Shown here: positions 37,155 through 45,827 of the stretch, piece by piece | How positions within the stretch are numbered: position 1 is the first letter of the stretch | Layout: each line of letters begins with the position of its first letter | NCBI RefSeq assembly: GCF_038024065.1 | Contig: NZ_CP150667.1 | Span: 2,673,501 to 2,737,500, forward strand | DNA: 64,000 bases | Direction: 5' to 3' | Source: Polaribacter sejongensis | Lineage (GTDB): Bacteria > Bacteroidota > Bacteroidia > Flavobacteriales > Flavobacteriaceae | Notes under the pieces: generated by a model | What the model was told of the DNA's origin: nothing | What the model saw: only the letters and a program-made list of their open reading frames with translations | The model's database searches: none | Position numbers and translations under genes: made by a program

Positions 37155-37457
37155 TTACAGATAAGGTTTTGTAATTGCTTTTCTCTTTTGTAACTGCTTT
37201 TCTAAATCTGAAATAGTATTTTTTACAGCAAGCTCGTAATTTTTTTCATTTGAAGATGCAAATAATCTTGGTCCTGGTGCACTTAATTCTATTTCACAAA
37301 TTACACCTTTGTTTTTAGAATCATTTTCCTTTTTAAAAAACACATCTGCTTTAATAATTGTTTCGAATTTTTTAACCAAACCATCTAGCTTTTTTTCTGT
37401 ATAAGCTTCCATAGTTTCACTTGTAGACATGTTAACAAATTGAATATTCATTTTCAT
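37155..37457 (-). CDS. Ribosome hibernation promoting factor, short form (HPF/RaiA family)
   Basis: A 100-residue protein of the sigma-54 modulation/S30EA family that binds inactive ribosomes in stationary phase or stress. It shows the family pattern KMNIQFVNMSTSETMEAYTE at the start and ADVFFKKEND near 38-47, ending in a basic tail QLQKRKAITKPYL. Short form without the dimerising C-terminal domain. Third in a row after a Usp gene and a membrane protein gene, and probably transcribed with them. Confidence 0.88.
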   Translation of the reverse strand: MKMNIQFVNMSTSETMEAYTEKKLDGLVKKFETIIKADVFFKKENDSKNKGVICEIELSAPGPRLFASSNEKNYELAVKNTISDLEKQLQKRKAITKPYL

Positions 37458-37538
37458 CTTTATGGTGTTTTTAGTTATTAATAAAAAAATTATTGAAACC
37501 TATCGTTTCGTATGTAGTTCTAAGATAATCCTTTTTAA

Positions 37539-37925
37539 TTAAATTATTATAATAGCATATGCAATATTTAATAGATATAAACCTATTAGAAAAAGTAGTG
37601 TATATATTGCCTGTACAAATCTAATATTTACAAGTTTTAACCAATGTATGGTTCGCTTAGGAATACTAAAAAGAGATAACCCTATAAGTAATGACGACCA
37701 ACCAATTAGGGTAATTATAAGTTTCCAATTAGGCTCCCATATGTTATGGAATAGAATATTTATCAACCCAATAATAATGGCTAAAAAAGAAAAAATAATT
37801 AGAAATTTTTGATCTTCTAAATCATTAAATATTTGCCTAATCCTTTTTGGATTAAAACTTAGTATAACGAAAAAAATAAGTAAGTAATAACCCCAAAACT
37901 TTGCTAAAAAAATTGAATTATCCAT
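37539..37925 (-). CDS. Small membrane protein in the stress operon
   Basis: A 128-residue protein with four predicted membrane helices (about 11-24, 41-58, 66-84 and 104-126). No family recognised. It starts 12 bp after the upstream universal stress gene, so the two are almost certainly cotranscribed from the promoter at 38803-38846. Confidence 0.65.
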   Translation of the reverse strand: MDNSIFLAKFWGYYLLIFFVILSFNPKRIRQIFNDLEDQKFLIIFSFLAIIIGLINILFHNIWEPNWKLIITLIGWSSLLIGLSLFSIPKRTIHWLKLVNIRFVQAIYTLLFLIGLYLLNIAYAIIII

Positions 37926-37937
37926 AACATATTGTTT

Positions 37938-38777
37938 TTATTCATGCAGTACTAAAAAAGGAACATCGGTATGATAGCTTATTTCCGCTACCTTAGTATG
38001 AAATAGTATTTGTTGAAAATAATTAAGATTTTTTGCCACCATAGCAATCATATCTATATTTCTACTATTTACAAAACATTGCACAGCATCTTCTACTTTT
38101 TTATTTGTTAAAAAATGAAAACTGTGTTGGTAATTATAGAGATAATCTTCTAATAGTTCTTTACTTTTTTGTTGATCCTCATTTAAAGAGATCACTTTTT
38201 TACTGATATTTAAAACCCTTAAAGAAGCGTTTTTTTCTTCTAAGATTTTTATTATTGGTTCTAATATTTGTAATTCATTACATAGAGAAAAATCTGTTGG
38301 AAATGCCACCTCTTCTATTTTCTTAAATTTAGCATTCTCAGGTACTACTAAGGTTGTACATTTTACCTTTGTAATAACATCTCCCGTATTACTCCCAGTA
38401 ATATATCCCTGAAAACCACTAGCTCCTTTGGTTCCCATAACAATAACATCTATTTTTTTTTCTTCTACCTGCTGTCTTATAGATTCAATAAAAAAATTAG
38501 TATCTGTTAAAGTGTAAAAATTATGGTTCTTATTATTAAAGTTTAGGGCTATTTTTTGCTGAAGTCCTTTTAATTGTTTTTTTGCATTTTCTATGTTTAC
38601 ATCTATAATAACTTCTTGCGTGTTATCATAGAAATAATCATCTACTACAACATTATTTAACCTATTAACGTGTAACAAATAAAAATTGCACGTTGCGTGC
38701 TTATAAAAATTTAAAGCATACTCAATTGCATTCCAAGAATTGTCTGAAAAATCTGTAGGGAGTAAAATAGCTTTCAT
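37938..38777 (-). CDS. Universal stress protein, two-domain, with Crp-type promoter
   Basis: A 279-residue tandem UspA protein, paralogous to the one at 36030 (both start with LLPTDFSDNSWNAI). The first domain has GTKGASGFQGYITGSNTGDV near 123-142; the second has FPTDFSLC near 166 and ends VPFLVLHE. It leads an operon with the small membrane protein and probably the hibernation factor. Its promoter has a palindrome TGATATTAGTCA and an exact -7 element TAAATTTG. Confidence 0.9.
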   Translation of the reverse strand: MKAILLPTDFSDNSWNAIEYALNFYKHATCNFYLLHVNRLNNVVVDDYFYDNTQEVIIDVNIENAKKQLKGLQQKIALNFNNKNHNFYTLTDTNFFIESIRQQVEEKKIDVIVMGTKGASGFQGYITGSNTGDVITKVKCTTLVVPENAKFKKIEEVAFPTDFSLCNELQILEPIIKILEEKNASLRVLNISKKVISLNEDQQKSKELLEDYLYNYQHSFHFLTNKKVEDAVQCFVNSRNIDMIAMVAKNLNYFQQILFHTKVAEISYHTDVPFLVLHE

Positions 38778-38802
38778 TTAAATTCATCTTTTATCTAAAA
38801 GA

Positions 38803-38846
38803 CAAATTTATTGCTAGAATACTTTTTAAAAAATGATATTAGTCAT
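38803..38846 (-). promoter_or_regulatory. Crp/Fnr-type site and -7 element for the usp operon
   Basis: Palindrome core TGATATTAGTCA (38834-38845) is centred 29.5 bp upstream of the first base of TAAATTTG (minus strand of 38803-38810, an exact TAnnTTTG). Predicted site centre near -42 of the transcript. Confidence 0.65.
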
Positions 38847-38868
38847 ATGGCTGCTAATTCATTTAAAA

Positions 38869-39918
38869 TCAAGAAATATCTTTTAGTTTCTCTAAATCTA
38901 AAATTTTAATTGTTCTACCTTCTATTTCTATTAAACCTTGTTTTTTAAAACTAGACATAGTTCTAATTAATGTTTCTGTTGCAATACCTGCAACACTTGC
39001 TAAATCGTTTCTAGAAATTTTTATTTGATCGTCTGGTTTTCTATTTAATTTTTCTGCAAACATTAAAATTGTCTTCGCTGTTTTTTTACTTACAGAACTA
39101 TACGCCATTTGCAAAAGTTGATCTTTTACAACTGCTAAGTCTTCTGTTAACAATTCTATCAGCTCTAATGTTACTTTATGATTTTTGTTTAAAACACCTG
39201 TTAATGTTTTTTTAGAAAGACCAACTAATTCTGTTTTCTGAATTGCCGTTGCAGATTCTTGATATGCTAAATTCTGAGAAAAAGAAGTATAGCCAAACAA
39301 ATCATCTTCTTTATATAAAGCAGTTGTAAGTTGTTTTCCTTGCTCATCTAACTTATGGCATTTTATAAGCCCTTTATTTATTAAATAAATATAATTAGAG
39401 TTATTACCTTCTTTATAAATGCTTGCATCTTTTAGAAAAGTAAAAGTTTCTCCATTATCTTCAAAATAATTTTTTAAGTCATTAAGACTTCTTATGTCTT
39501 CTTCCTCTTCCTTTACAACTTCAATTTTTTCTCTACGATCTTTTAGTATCGCTGCTTTTGCCAATCTACTTTCTATAGCACTAATTAATTCATCTTCATT
39601 AAAAGGCTTTGTTATATAATCATCTGCCCCTAAATCCATTCCTTTTCTTACATCACTTCTTTCTGTCTTTGCTGATAAAAATATAAACGGAATGTGTTGC
39701 GTTATTTCGTTATTAGTTAAAGCTTCTAAAACACCGTAACCATCTAACTCTGGCATCATAATATCACAAACAATAATATCTGGAACTATTTTTTTTGCTA
39801 ATTGTACCCCTATTTTACCGTTAGCAGCACTGGTAACTTCATAGTTTGATAATTCTAAAAGTTCTGATGTGTTTTCTCTTAAAACTACATCATCCTCAAT
39901 TAATAGTATTTTTCTCAT
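38869..39918 (-). CDS. REC-Crp/Fnr fusion response regulator
   Basis: A 349-residue regulator in three parts: a receiver domain (1-125) with DD at 8-9, the phospho-acceptor D in VCDIMMPELDG near 52 and K in ITKPF near 103; a short coiled linker; a cyclic-nucleotide-binding-like beta-roll (about 155-260); and a Crp-type helix-turn-helix (about 270-349) with SRNDLASVAGIATETLIR. In the recognition helix the E and R of the FNR pattern ExxSR are kept (ETLIR), while S is replaced by I. The beta-roll lacks an iron-sulfur cysteine set, so activation is probably by phosphorylation from the kinase encoded just upstream, whose gene overlaps this one by 4 bp. Confidence 0.9.
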   Translation of the reverse strand: MRKILLIEDDVVLRENTSELLELSNYEVTSAANGKIGVQLAKKIVPDIIVCDIMMPELDGYGVLEALTNNEITQHIPFIFLSAKTERSDVRKGMDLGADDYITKPFNEDELISAIESRLAKAAILKDRREKIEVVKEEEEDIRSLNDLKNYFEDNGETFTFLKDASIYKEGNNSNYIYLINKGLIKCHKLDEQGKQLTTALYKEDDLFGYTSFSQNLAYQESATAIQKTELVGLSKKTLTGVLNKNHKVTLELIELLTEDLAVVKDQLLQMAYSSVSKKTAKTILMFAEKLNRKPDDQIKISRNDLASVAGIATETLIRTMSSFKKQGLIEIEGRTIKILDLEKLKDIS

Positions 39919-41156
39919 ATTGCTTTGTTAATAATCTTCAATGTAAAAGTTGATCCTATATTCTCTTCACTTTCAAAAGTAATTGTTCCTCCTAAATTTT
40001 GTAAATGACTTTTAATAATATTTAAACCAATTCCTGTTCCTTCCGTTAATAAAGCATTTTCTGCTCTAAAATAACGGTTAAATATATTTTTTTGATCTGC
40101 CTTCGGAATCCCAATTCCCTGATCTTTTATTTTGATGGTCGTCGTCGTGCTATCTTGCTTTATTTTAATGTCTATTTCAGAATTTTCTGGAGAATATTTA
40201 ATAGCATTGTTTATTAAATTAGATAATGCCAAGGCGATTGTTTTTTCATCTTGCAATAAAGAAATATCATCTATATCTTCTGGATATTTAATTCTTTGTC
40301 CTACTTTTAAAAGCATGTTTGCATTATAAATAACCTCATCTACTACCTTACTCAATTTAAAAGAATGAAACTTGTAATTTACTTTACCTGTTTCTAATAT
40401 TTCTATGGATAAAAAATCATTTAAAATATTATTTAAATAATGTACTTTATTAGTAATGGTTTCTAAGTGCTTATCTCTTTTTTCTTGTTGTTCTGCCAAC
40501 TTATATTTACCTAAAAGCATTGTAGACGTTAAAATACCACTTAACGGTGTTTTAAACTCATGAGAAACTAACGACAAGAATTTTGTTTTTAGCTCATTGA
40601 GTTCTTTTTGCTTTTTTAAAGCATCTTTAATTTTATTCTCTGCTTCTAGCCGTTTATGATTCTCTTTATCCAGCTCTATATTTACAGTTTTTAATTCATG
40701 AACTGTTTTACTTAATTCTTTTGTTCGTTCACAAACCTTTTTTTCTAGATCATTGTTTAATTGATGTATTTCTTCTTCTTGTTGCTTTCTAACAGAAATA
40801 TCTATAATTAAAGCCATTATAAAAGTTTGTCCTTCTATTTGAAACGGATTTAAACCTGCTTCTAACGGAAAAATAGCGCCATTTTTTCGGGCTCCATACA
40901 AATCTCTCCCATTGCCCATCTGTCTTTTTTCTTTGTTCTTCATAAAACCCTTAAAATGGGCTCCGTGACCTGCATGATAATTTTTAGGGATTAAAATATT
41001 AAGTGGTTTATTTATAAGTTCTCCTGGATCATAACCAAACATTCTCTCTACAGATGAATTTACAGAAACTATGTTTTGCTTATCGTTTACTACAACAACT
41101 CCCTCTGATACAGCCTCAAAAAGTACATTAAAAACATCCCGATCTTTACTTAGCAT
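39915..41156 (-). CDS. PAS-domain sensor histidine kinase, possibly haem-binding
   Basis: A 413-residue cytoplasmic kinase with no membrane helix. A single PAS domain (about 5-128) resembles FixL: MFGYDPGELINKPLNILIPK followed by YHAGHGAHF and GNGRDLYGARKNG, in which a His and an Arg align with the haem ligand and distal Arg of FixL by eye. A coiled coil (about 130-190) leads to the phospho-acceptor H in SLVSHEFKTPLSG near 198-210 and an ATP-binding domain with N-box NLINNAIKYSP and GIGIPK, TGIGLNI. It overlaps the REC-Crp gene by 4 bp and is its likely partner. Confidence 0.88.
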   Translation of the reverse strand: MLSKDRDVFNVLFEAVSEGVVVVNDKQNIVSVNSSVERMFGYDPGELINKPLNILIPKNYHAGHGAHFKGFMKNKEKRQMGNGRDLYGARKNGAIFPLEAGLNPFQIEGQTFIMALIIDISVRKQQEEEIHQLNNDLEKKVCERTKELSKTVHELKTVNIELDKENHKRLEAENKIKDALKKQKELNELKTKFLSLVSHEFKTPLSGILTSTMLLGKYKLAEQQEKRDKHLETITNKVHYLNNILNDFLSIEILETGKVNYKFHSFKLSKVVDEVIYNANMLLKVGQRIKYPEDIDDISLLQDEKTIALALSNLINNAIKYSPENSEIDIKIKQDSTTTTIKIKDQGIGIPKADQKNIFNRYFRAENALLTEGTGIGLNIIKSHLQNLGGTITFESEENIGSTFTLKIINKAI

Positions 41157-41225
41157 TTGGCAATAAATTATCTAATTAAACAAAGATTAAAAATACTACA
41201 TTTTATATTCAAATTATAGTAATTT

Positions 41226-41269
41226 ATGACTAATATCATAATTATATAACTCATTATTATATAACTTTA
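41226..41269 (+). promoter_or_regulatory. Crp/Fnr-type site and -7 element for the terB-like/dnaJ/cbpM unit
   Basis: Palindrome core TGACTAATATCA (41227-41238) is centred 29.5 bp upstream of the first base of TAACTTTA (41262-41269; one mismatch to TAnnTTTG). There is no -7 element at the mirrored position for the divergent kinase gene. Confidence 0.6.
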
Positions 41270-41292
41270 CTCATATTCATAAATTCTTAATT

Positions 41293-41700
41293 ATGAAACC
41301 ATCACAAAACACAATTATTTCTTTTTATGAAAACTTAGGTAAATTATTTTTCGCAATTGCAGCTGCAGATAACATTGTAGAAGAAGTAGAATTTAATGTT
41401 TTAAAAAAAATAGTAAAAGACAAATGGACTAAAGTAGATCCTGTAGATGATGATTTTCATTCGGATGCAGCCTATCAAATAGAAACCGTTTTCGATTGGT
41501 TAAATATTGAAAGTTTTTCTAATTCAGAAACTTGTTACAATGAGTTTATCGATTTTAAAAAAGAACATCCTTCCTTATTTACCGAAGAAATAAAAAGTCT
41601 AATTATAAAAACAGCAACTAAAATAGCTGCTTCTGTTGCAGATTTAAATAAATCTGAATTAAAATTGGTTGCAAAACTAAGTTTAGAACTTGAAAAATAA
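41293..41700 (+). CDS. TerB-like acidic protein
   Basis: A 135-residue soluble acidic helical protein. LFFAIAAADNIVEEVEFNVLKKIV near residues 14-37 has the pattern of the TerB/DUF533 metal-binding helix pair, and the C-terminal helices have AASVADLNKSELKLVAKLS. Family membership is by eye and moderate. It opens a unit with the DnaJ-like and CbpM-like genes behind a Crp-type site. Confidence 0.6.
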   Translation: MKPSQNTIISFYENLGKLFFAIAAADNIVEEVEFNVLKKIVKDKWTKVDPVDDDFHSDAAYQIETVFDWLNIESFSNSETCYNEFIDFKKEHPSLFTEEIKSLIIKTATKIAASVADLNKSELKLVAKLSLELEK

Positions 41701-41785
41701 TAAATTTAAGTATTATTTTAACCAAGTTGTAATACACAACCAAATTAAAAAAAATACGTATATTACTTTTTAAACACCTTAACTG

Positions 41786-42670
41786 ATGGCTTCTATAGAT
41801 TATTATAAAATTTTAGGAATTACCAAAAGTGCTTCTGAAGCTGATATTAAAAAAGCTTACAGAAAATTAGCACGAAAATACCATCCAGATCTAAACCCTA
41901 ATGATAAAACTGCTGAGAAAAGCTTTAAAGAAATTAACGAAGCTAATGAAGTTTTAAGTAATCCAGAAAATCGTAAGAAATACGATGCATATGGAGAGCA
42001 TTGGCAAAACGGAGAAGCTTACGAACAAGAAAAACGAAGACAGCAAGAACATCAAAGTAGGTCTCAAAGTAATCAAGGTGGGTATTCTCAAGAAGATTTT
42101 TCTGATATTTTTGGAGACATGTTTGGTGGTGCTTCTTCAGGAAGAAGGACGAATGCGAAATTTAGAGGGCAAGATTACAATTCTGAAATTCAACTAAATT
42201 TAAACGATGTTTATAAAACACAAAAACAAGTAATTACTGTTAATGGAAAAAACATTAGAATTACAATTCCGGCTGGTGTAGAAAACGGACAAGTAATCAA
42301 AATAAAAGGGCATGGAGGAAAAGGTGTAAATGGTGGACCTAATGGCGATTTATACATTCAGTTTTCTATTATAAATAACACCAAATTTAAACGAGACAAA
42401 GACAATCTTTATATTGATGTTGATTTAGATTTATATACGGCTCTTTTAGGTGGACAATTAACCGTTGATACTTTTGATGGACAAGTAAAATTAACCGTTA
42501 AGCCAGAAACAGCAAACGGAACCAAGGTAAAACTAAAAGGAAAAGGATTTCCTAAATATAAAAAAGAAGATCAGTTTGGAGATCTATATATCAATTATCA
42601 ACTTAAAATACCAACTAAATTAAACGAAAAAGAGATAGCATTAATTAAAGAATTACAAAAACTACGCTAA
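41786..42670 (+). CDS. CbpA-type DnaJ co-chaperone
   Basis: A 294-residue class B J-protein: J domain at 1-70 with HPD in KYHPDLNPND near 33-42, a Gly/Gln/Ser-rich linker with GDMFGGASSG, and two C-terminal substrate-binding beta domains with RITIPAGVENGQVIKIKG near 153-170; there is no zinc-finger domain. It would recruit DnaK. The cbpM-like gene starts 3 bases after its stop, as in the enterobacterial cbpAM pair. Confidence 0.9.
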   Translation: MASIDYYKILGITKSASEADIKKAYRKLARKYHPDLNPNDKTAEKSFKEINEANEVLSNPENRKKYDAYGEHWQNGEAYEQEKRRQQEHQSRSQSNQGGYSQEDFSDIFGDMFGGASSGRRTNAKFRGQDYNSEIQLNLNDVYKTQKQVITVNGKNIRITIPAGVENGQVIKIKGHGGKGVNGGPNGDLYIQFSIINNTKFKRDKDNLYIDVDLDLYTALLGGQLTVDTFDGQVKLTVKPETANGTKVKLKGKGFPKYKKEDQFGDLYINYQLKIPTKLNEKEIALIKELQKLR

Positions 42671-42672
42671 AC

Positions 42673-42969
42673 ATGGAAACTCAAAATTTAATATCTATTC
42701 AGCAGTTTTGTGCCCACTACAGCATTCCTACAGCTTTTATAAATGAGTTAAAAGAGTATGAATTAATAGAGATTATTGTAGAAAATAATGATCATTATAT
42801 TAAAATTACGCAAATAACAGAAGTTGAAAAAATGATTCGTTTGCATTATGATTTAAATATAAATTTAGAAGGTGTAGACGTAATTTATAATTTATTAAAC
42901 CAAGTAGATTCTTTAAAAAAAGAAATAACCGATTTACAAAACAAGCTCAATTTTTACGAAAACGAATAA
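42673..42969 (+). CDS. Chaperone modulator CbpM-like protein
   Basis: A 98-residue MerR-like helix-turn-helix protein: ISIQQFCAHYSIPTAFINELKEYELIEI near 7-34, then a linker and a C-terminal helix with DSLKKEITDLQNKL. CbpM binds the J domain of CbpA and inhibits it. Translationally coupled to the DnaJ-like gene by position. Confidence 0.82.
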   Translation: METQNLISIQQFCAHYSIPTAFINELKEYELIEIIVENNDHYIKITQITEVEKMIRLHYDLNINLEGVDVIYNLLNQVDSLKKEITDLQNKLNFYENE

Positions 42970-43083
42970 AATTCTAAAATAATTTCATATAAAAATAGTT
43001 CCTTATTTTAGCGCTACCTCCTAGTCTTTTTAGGCTTTTTACACCTAAAAAATCATATAATTAAAGATAAAAAATTAATAAAC

Positions 43084-43126
43084 TGATTTTTATCATATTT
43101 TATTTAATTGATTTTTAATACATTAG
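43084..43126 (+). promoter_or_regulatory. Crp/Fnr-type site and -7 element for the PNPOx-fold gene
   Basis: Palindrome core TGATTTTTATCA (43084-43095) is centred 29.5 bp upstream of the first base of TACATTAG (43119-43126; one mismatch to TAnnTTTG). Confidence 0.6.
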
Positions 43127-43154
43127 TCACTCCCTTTAACTAAAACTAAGCATC

Positions 43155-43616
43155 ATGATAACTAATTTAAAAGAGAATGAATGCATAAACATCTTAGAAA
43201 ATAACTATGTAGGGCAACTGAGCTATATTTATATAGAAAGACCTTTTATTGTACCCATGACTTATTTTTTTGACAAGAAAAATAGTATTGTAGGCTATTC
43301 CGAAGAAGGTCATAAAACAAAGGCAATGAGAAATTATAGAAAAGTTTCTCTGCAGGTTTCAGAAAAAGCAGACAGCAATACTTGTAATTCTGTTTTAGTG
43401 CATGGTATTTATGAAGAACTATCGGGTTCTGTAGCAAAAAAATATTTGCACGATTTTACCGAAGGTATTAAAGCAATTATTCTAAAAAATGAACACAGAA
43501 ATTTGCATTGTATAAGCGATTTCTCTAATAAAAGAACACAGAAAAAAATTCCAATTGTTTTTAGAATAACTGTTGATGAAATGACCGGTAAAAAAATTAC
43601 AAACGAGAGTTTATAA
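43155..43616 (+). CDS. Pyridoxamine 5'-phosphate oxidase-fold flavin-binding protein
   Basis: A 153-residue split-barrel protein of the PNPOx-like FMN-binding superfamily: GQLSYIYIERPFIVPMTYFFD near 18-38 and GYSEEGHKTKAMRNYRKVSLQ near 46-66 correspond to the flavin site. Members of this small type are often nitroreductase-related or of unknown role and commonly lie beside universal stress genes. It has its own Crp-type promoter. Confidence 0.8.
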   Translation: MITNLKENECINILENNYVGQLSYIYIERPFIVPMTYFFDKKNSIVGYSEEGHKTKAMRNYRKVSLQVSEKADSNTCNSVLVHGIYEELSGSVAKKYLHDFTEGIKAIILKNEHRNLHCISDFSNKRTQKKIPIVFRITVDEMTGKKITNESL

Positions 43617-43695
43617 CAAGAAAACATAAATATCAAATTTAAAAAGACCATCTAAAAAGGTGCAATACTTTCTAGACAGCCTCTTTCTATGTAAT

Positions 43696-44031
43696 TTATT
43701 TAGCTCCCAAAAGCAATAATTCATTCACCATAATTTCGGTAACATATCTTTTTTCTCCTTCTTTGGTATCATAAGAACGGTTTGTTAACTTCCCTTCAAC
43801 GGCAATTTCTTGCCCTTTATTTACATAGTTTTCTACCACTTTAACCAAACCTCCAGTAATAACAATATTATGCCAATAAGCACGCTCTACCTTATTACCT
43901 GCTTTGTCTTTGTAACTGTCATCTGTAGCCATAGAAAATTTAGCCATTTTATTACCATCTTTAAAAGTTACTATTTCTGGATCTTGACCCAATCTACCAA
44001 TTAACTGTACTTTGTTTCTTAACGTATTCAT
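43696..44031 (-). CDS. ssb: Single-stranded DNA-binding protein
   Basis: A 111-residue OB-fold protein beginning MNTLRNKVQLIGRLGQDPE with KMAKFSMATDDSYKDKAG and the conserved YVNKGQEIAVEGKLTNRSY. It is shorter than the usual 150-180 residues and lacks the acidic C-terminal tip that recruits repair proteins (it ends LLLLGAK), so it may be a secondary SSB paralogue rather than the essential one. Confidence 0.88.
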   Translation of the reverse strand: MNTLRNKVQLIGRLGQDPEIVTFKDGNKMAKFSMATDDSYKDKAGNKVERAYWHNIVITGGLVKVVENYVNKGQEIAVEGKLTNRSYDTKEGEKRYVTEIMVNELLLLGAK

Positions 44032-44209
44032 AAGATAAGTTTTTATGCATTTTTATTGAATGCAGGTTTATAATTTGTTTTTGTCAATTCGTTTTGACTC
44101 TGCAAAGTTGCGACACCATTACAATTTTATTCGGTTACAAAACAATTACTTTCGGTTGTAATTACTTGTAGTCGTTTGTAAACGGATAAAATTTAAGTAT
44201 ATTTACCTT

Positions 44210-44752
44210 ATGAAATTTCATTTAGAAACAGAAAGACTACTTCTTAGAGAATTTAGAATAACTGATGTAGAAGGAATGTTTGAGTTAGATTCTAACCCAA
44301 AAGTTCATAAATATTTAGGGAAAAAGACAATTAAAACGAAAGAAGAAGCAAAAAGAATGATTGAATTTATTCTAAAACAGTATAAAGAAAATGGTATTGG
44401 TCGGTTTGCTGTTATAGAAAAATCTTCAGGTAATTTTATAGGTTGGTCTGGTTTAAAACTAAATAAAGGAACAAAAGAAAGCTTAAATGGTTTTCAAGAT
44501 TTTATTGATATTGGCTATCGCTTCATTCCGAAATATTGGAAAAAAGGATACGGCTTAGAAACTGCTATTGCTTGTTTAGAATACGGTTTTAAAACCATGA
44601 ATTTAGACACTATTTATGGTGCTGCAGAAATTGGAAATATTGGTTCTAATAAAATTTTACAAAAAATTGGATTACAATTTGTAAACGAATTTAAAGAAGG
44701 TAATAAGCTGGTAAATTGGTACGAACTAAAGAAAGAAAACTATGGAAAGTAG
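44210..44752 (+). CDS. GNAT-family N-acetyltransferase (RimJ/RimL type)
   Basis: A 180-residue acetyltransferase with ETERLLLREFRITDVEGMF at the start and the acetyl-CoA loop region near RFIPKYWKKGYGLETA (about 103-118). RimJ/RimL-type members modify N-terminal amino groups or small molecules; the target is unknown. The last 11 bp overlap the next gene, so the two are coupled. Confidence 0.85.
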   Translation: MKFHLETERLLLREFRITDVEGMFELDSNPKVHKYLGKKTIKTKEEAKRMIEFILKQYKENGIGRFAVIEKSSGNFIGWSGLKLNKGTKESLNGFQDFIDIGYRFIPKYWKKGYGLETAIACLEYGFKTMNLDTIYGAAEIGNIGSNKILQKIGLQFVNEFKEGNKLVNWYELKKENYGK

Positions 44753-45092
44753 AAAATGTTTAGAATGTGATGAAGTTGTTAAAGGTAGAATTGACAAGAA
44801 ATTTTGTTCAGATTATTGTAGAAATGCGTACAATAATCGTGTTAACAAAGACAGTAAAAACCTCATTAGAAATATAAACAATCGACTTAGAAAAAATTAC
44901 AAGATTTTATCAGAATTAAATACAACTGGTAAAACAAAAGTAACCAGAACCAAATTGTACGATAAAGGTTTCGATTTTCAGTTCTTTACCTCTATTTACA
45001 AAACAAAAACTGGGAATACTTATTTTTACGTTTACAATGAAGGTTATTTGCCTTTAGAAAATGAGACTTTTTTATTAATAAGAAAAGAGTAA
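44742..45092 (+). CDS. Small zinc-ribbon protein
   Basis: A 116-residue protein with a zinc-ribbon-like CLECDEVV...KKFCSDYCRNAYNN at residues 5-31 (Cys pairs 5/8 and 22/26) and an otherwise basic region. Family members are annotated as DUF2116-like in other genomes; function unknown. It overlaps the GNAT gene by 11 bp and lies 30 bp before the GIDE-domain gene. Confidence 0.65.
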   Translation: MESRKCLECDEVVKGRIDKKFCSDYCRNAYNNRVNKDSKNLIRNINNRLRKNYKILSELNTTGKTKVTRTKLYDKGFDFQFFTSIYKTKTGNTYFYVYNEGYLPLENETFLLIRKE

Positions 45093-45122
45093 AAAATTTA
45101 CATCAACATATACTTTTATAAA

Positions 45123-45827
45123 ATGCCATTATTTACAGATTTCGAACCCTTTTTAATTCCAATACTATTTATTATAATAGTTGGTCTTATTATCTTTATA
45201 ACTTATTATTTTAGTACAAAACAAAAAATTATAAGAACACTTTCTAAACTACCAATTAAACAAATAGGAAGCTTAAAAAATAATGAACTTACAAGATTTA
45301 CAGGAAAAGCCTTACATGTTAAAGAGCCTTTAGTTGCGCCATTTAGCAAAAGAAAATGTGTGTTTTATGTCATAAAAATTGAACAACAGAAAAGTAACGG
45401 AAAACAACAAAGCTGGCGAACAATTGTACATGAAGAAAAAGTACAAGATTTTTTTATAGAAAAAAATAGTGATTTTGCTATGGTAAGACTCCATCAAAAC
45501 CCTAAAAACTACACAAGTTATTTAGTAGCTGATAAAAAAGTAAAATCGGGTACTTTCAATGACCCAACTTCAGAGTTTAAAGCATTACTAGAAAGCTATC
45601 ATATTAAAAGTGATAATTTTTTAGGACTTAATAAAACCTTACGCTACTCTGAAGCCATTATAGAAATTGGAGAAGAAATTACCGTTGCAGGTATTGCAAA
45701 GTGGAAAAGCTTAAAAGAGCCCATAGAAGGCTATTCGTATTCTAAAATAGCCGAACTAGAAAGTTCTGATAAACAAAAATTAATTATTACAGATTTACCA
45801 AATATTAAATCTAAAAAAAGGTTTTAA
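45123..45827 (+). CDS. GIDE/BAM-domain membrane protein
   Basis: A 234-residue protein with one N-terminal membrane helix (about 12-30) and a cytoplasmic-side domain. The pattern GKALHVKEPLVAPFSKRKCVFYVIKIE, W in SWRTIVHE, then FFIEKNSDFAMVRL and EIGEEITVAGIA resembles the GIDE/BAM domain also found in mitochondrial E3 ligases MULAN/MAPL; this bacterial version has no RING domain. Role unknown. It is convergent with the CBS-protein gene with a 4-bp overlap. Confidence 0.6.
   Translation: MPLFTDFEPFLIPILFIIIVGLIIFITYYFSTKQKIIRTLSKLPIKQIGSLKNNELTRFTGKALHVKEPLVAPFSKRKCVFYVIKIEQQKSNGKQQSWRTIVHEEKVQDFFIEKNSDFAMVRLHQNPKNYTSYLVADKKVKSGTFNDPTSEFKALLESYHIKSDNFLGLNKTLRYSEAIIEIGEEITVAGIAKWKSLKEPIEGYSYSKIAELESSDKQKLIITDLPNIKSKKRF

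Noticed and set aside
41157..41292. Autoregulation of the kinase-regulator operon by the 41227 palindrome
   Set aside because: On the minus strand the position 29.5 bp from the palindrome reads AAATGTAG, not a -7 element, so the site points to the plus-strand unit only.
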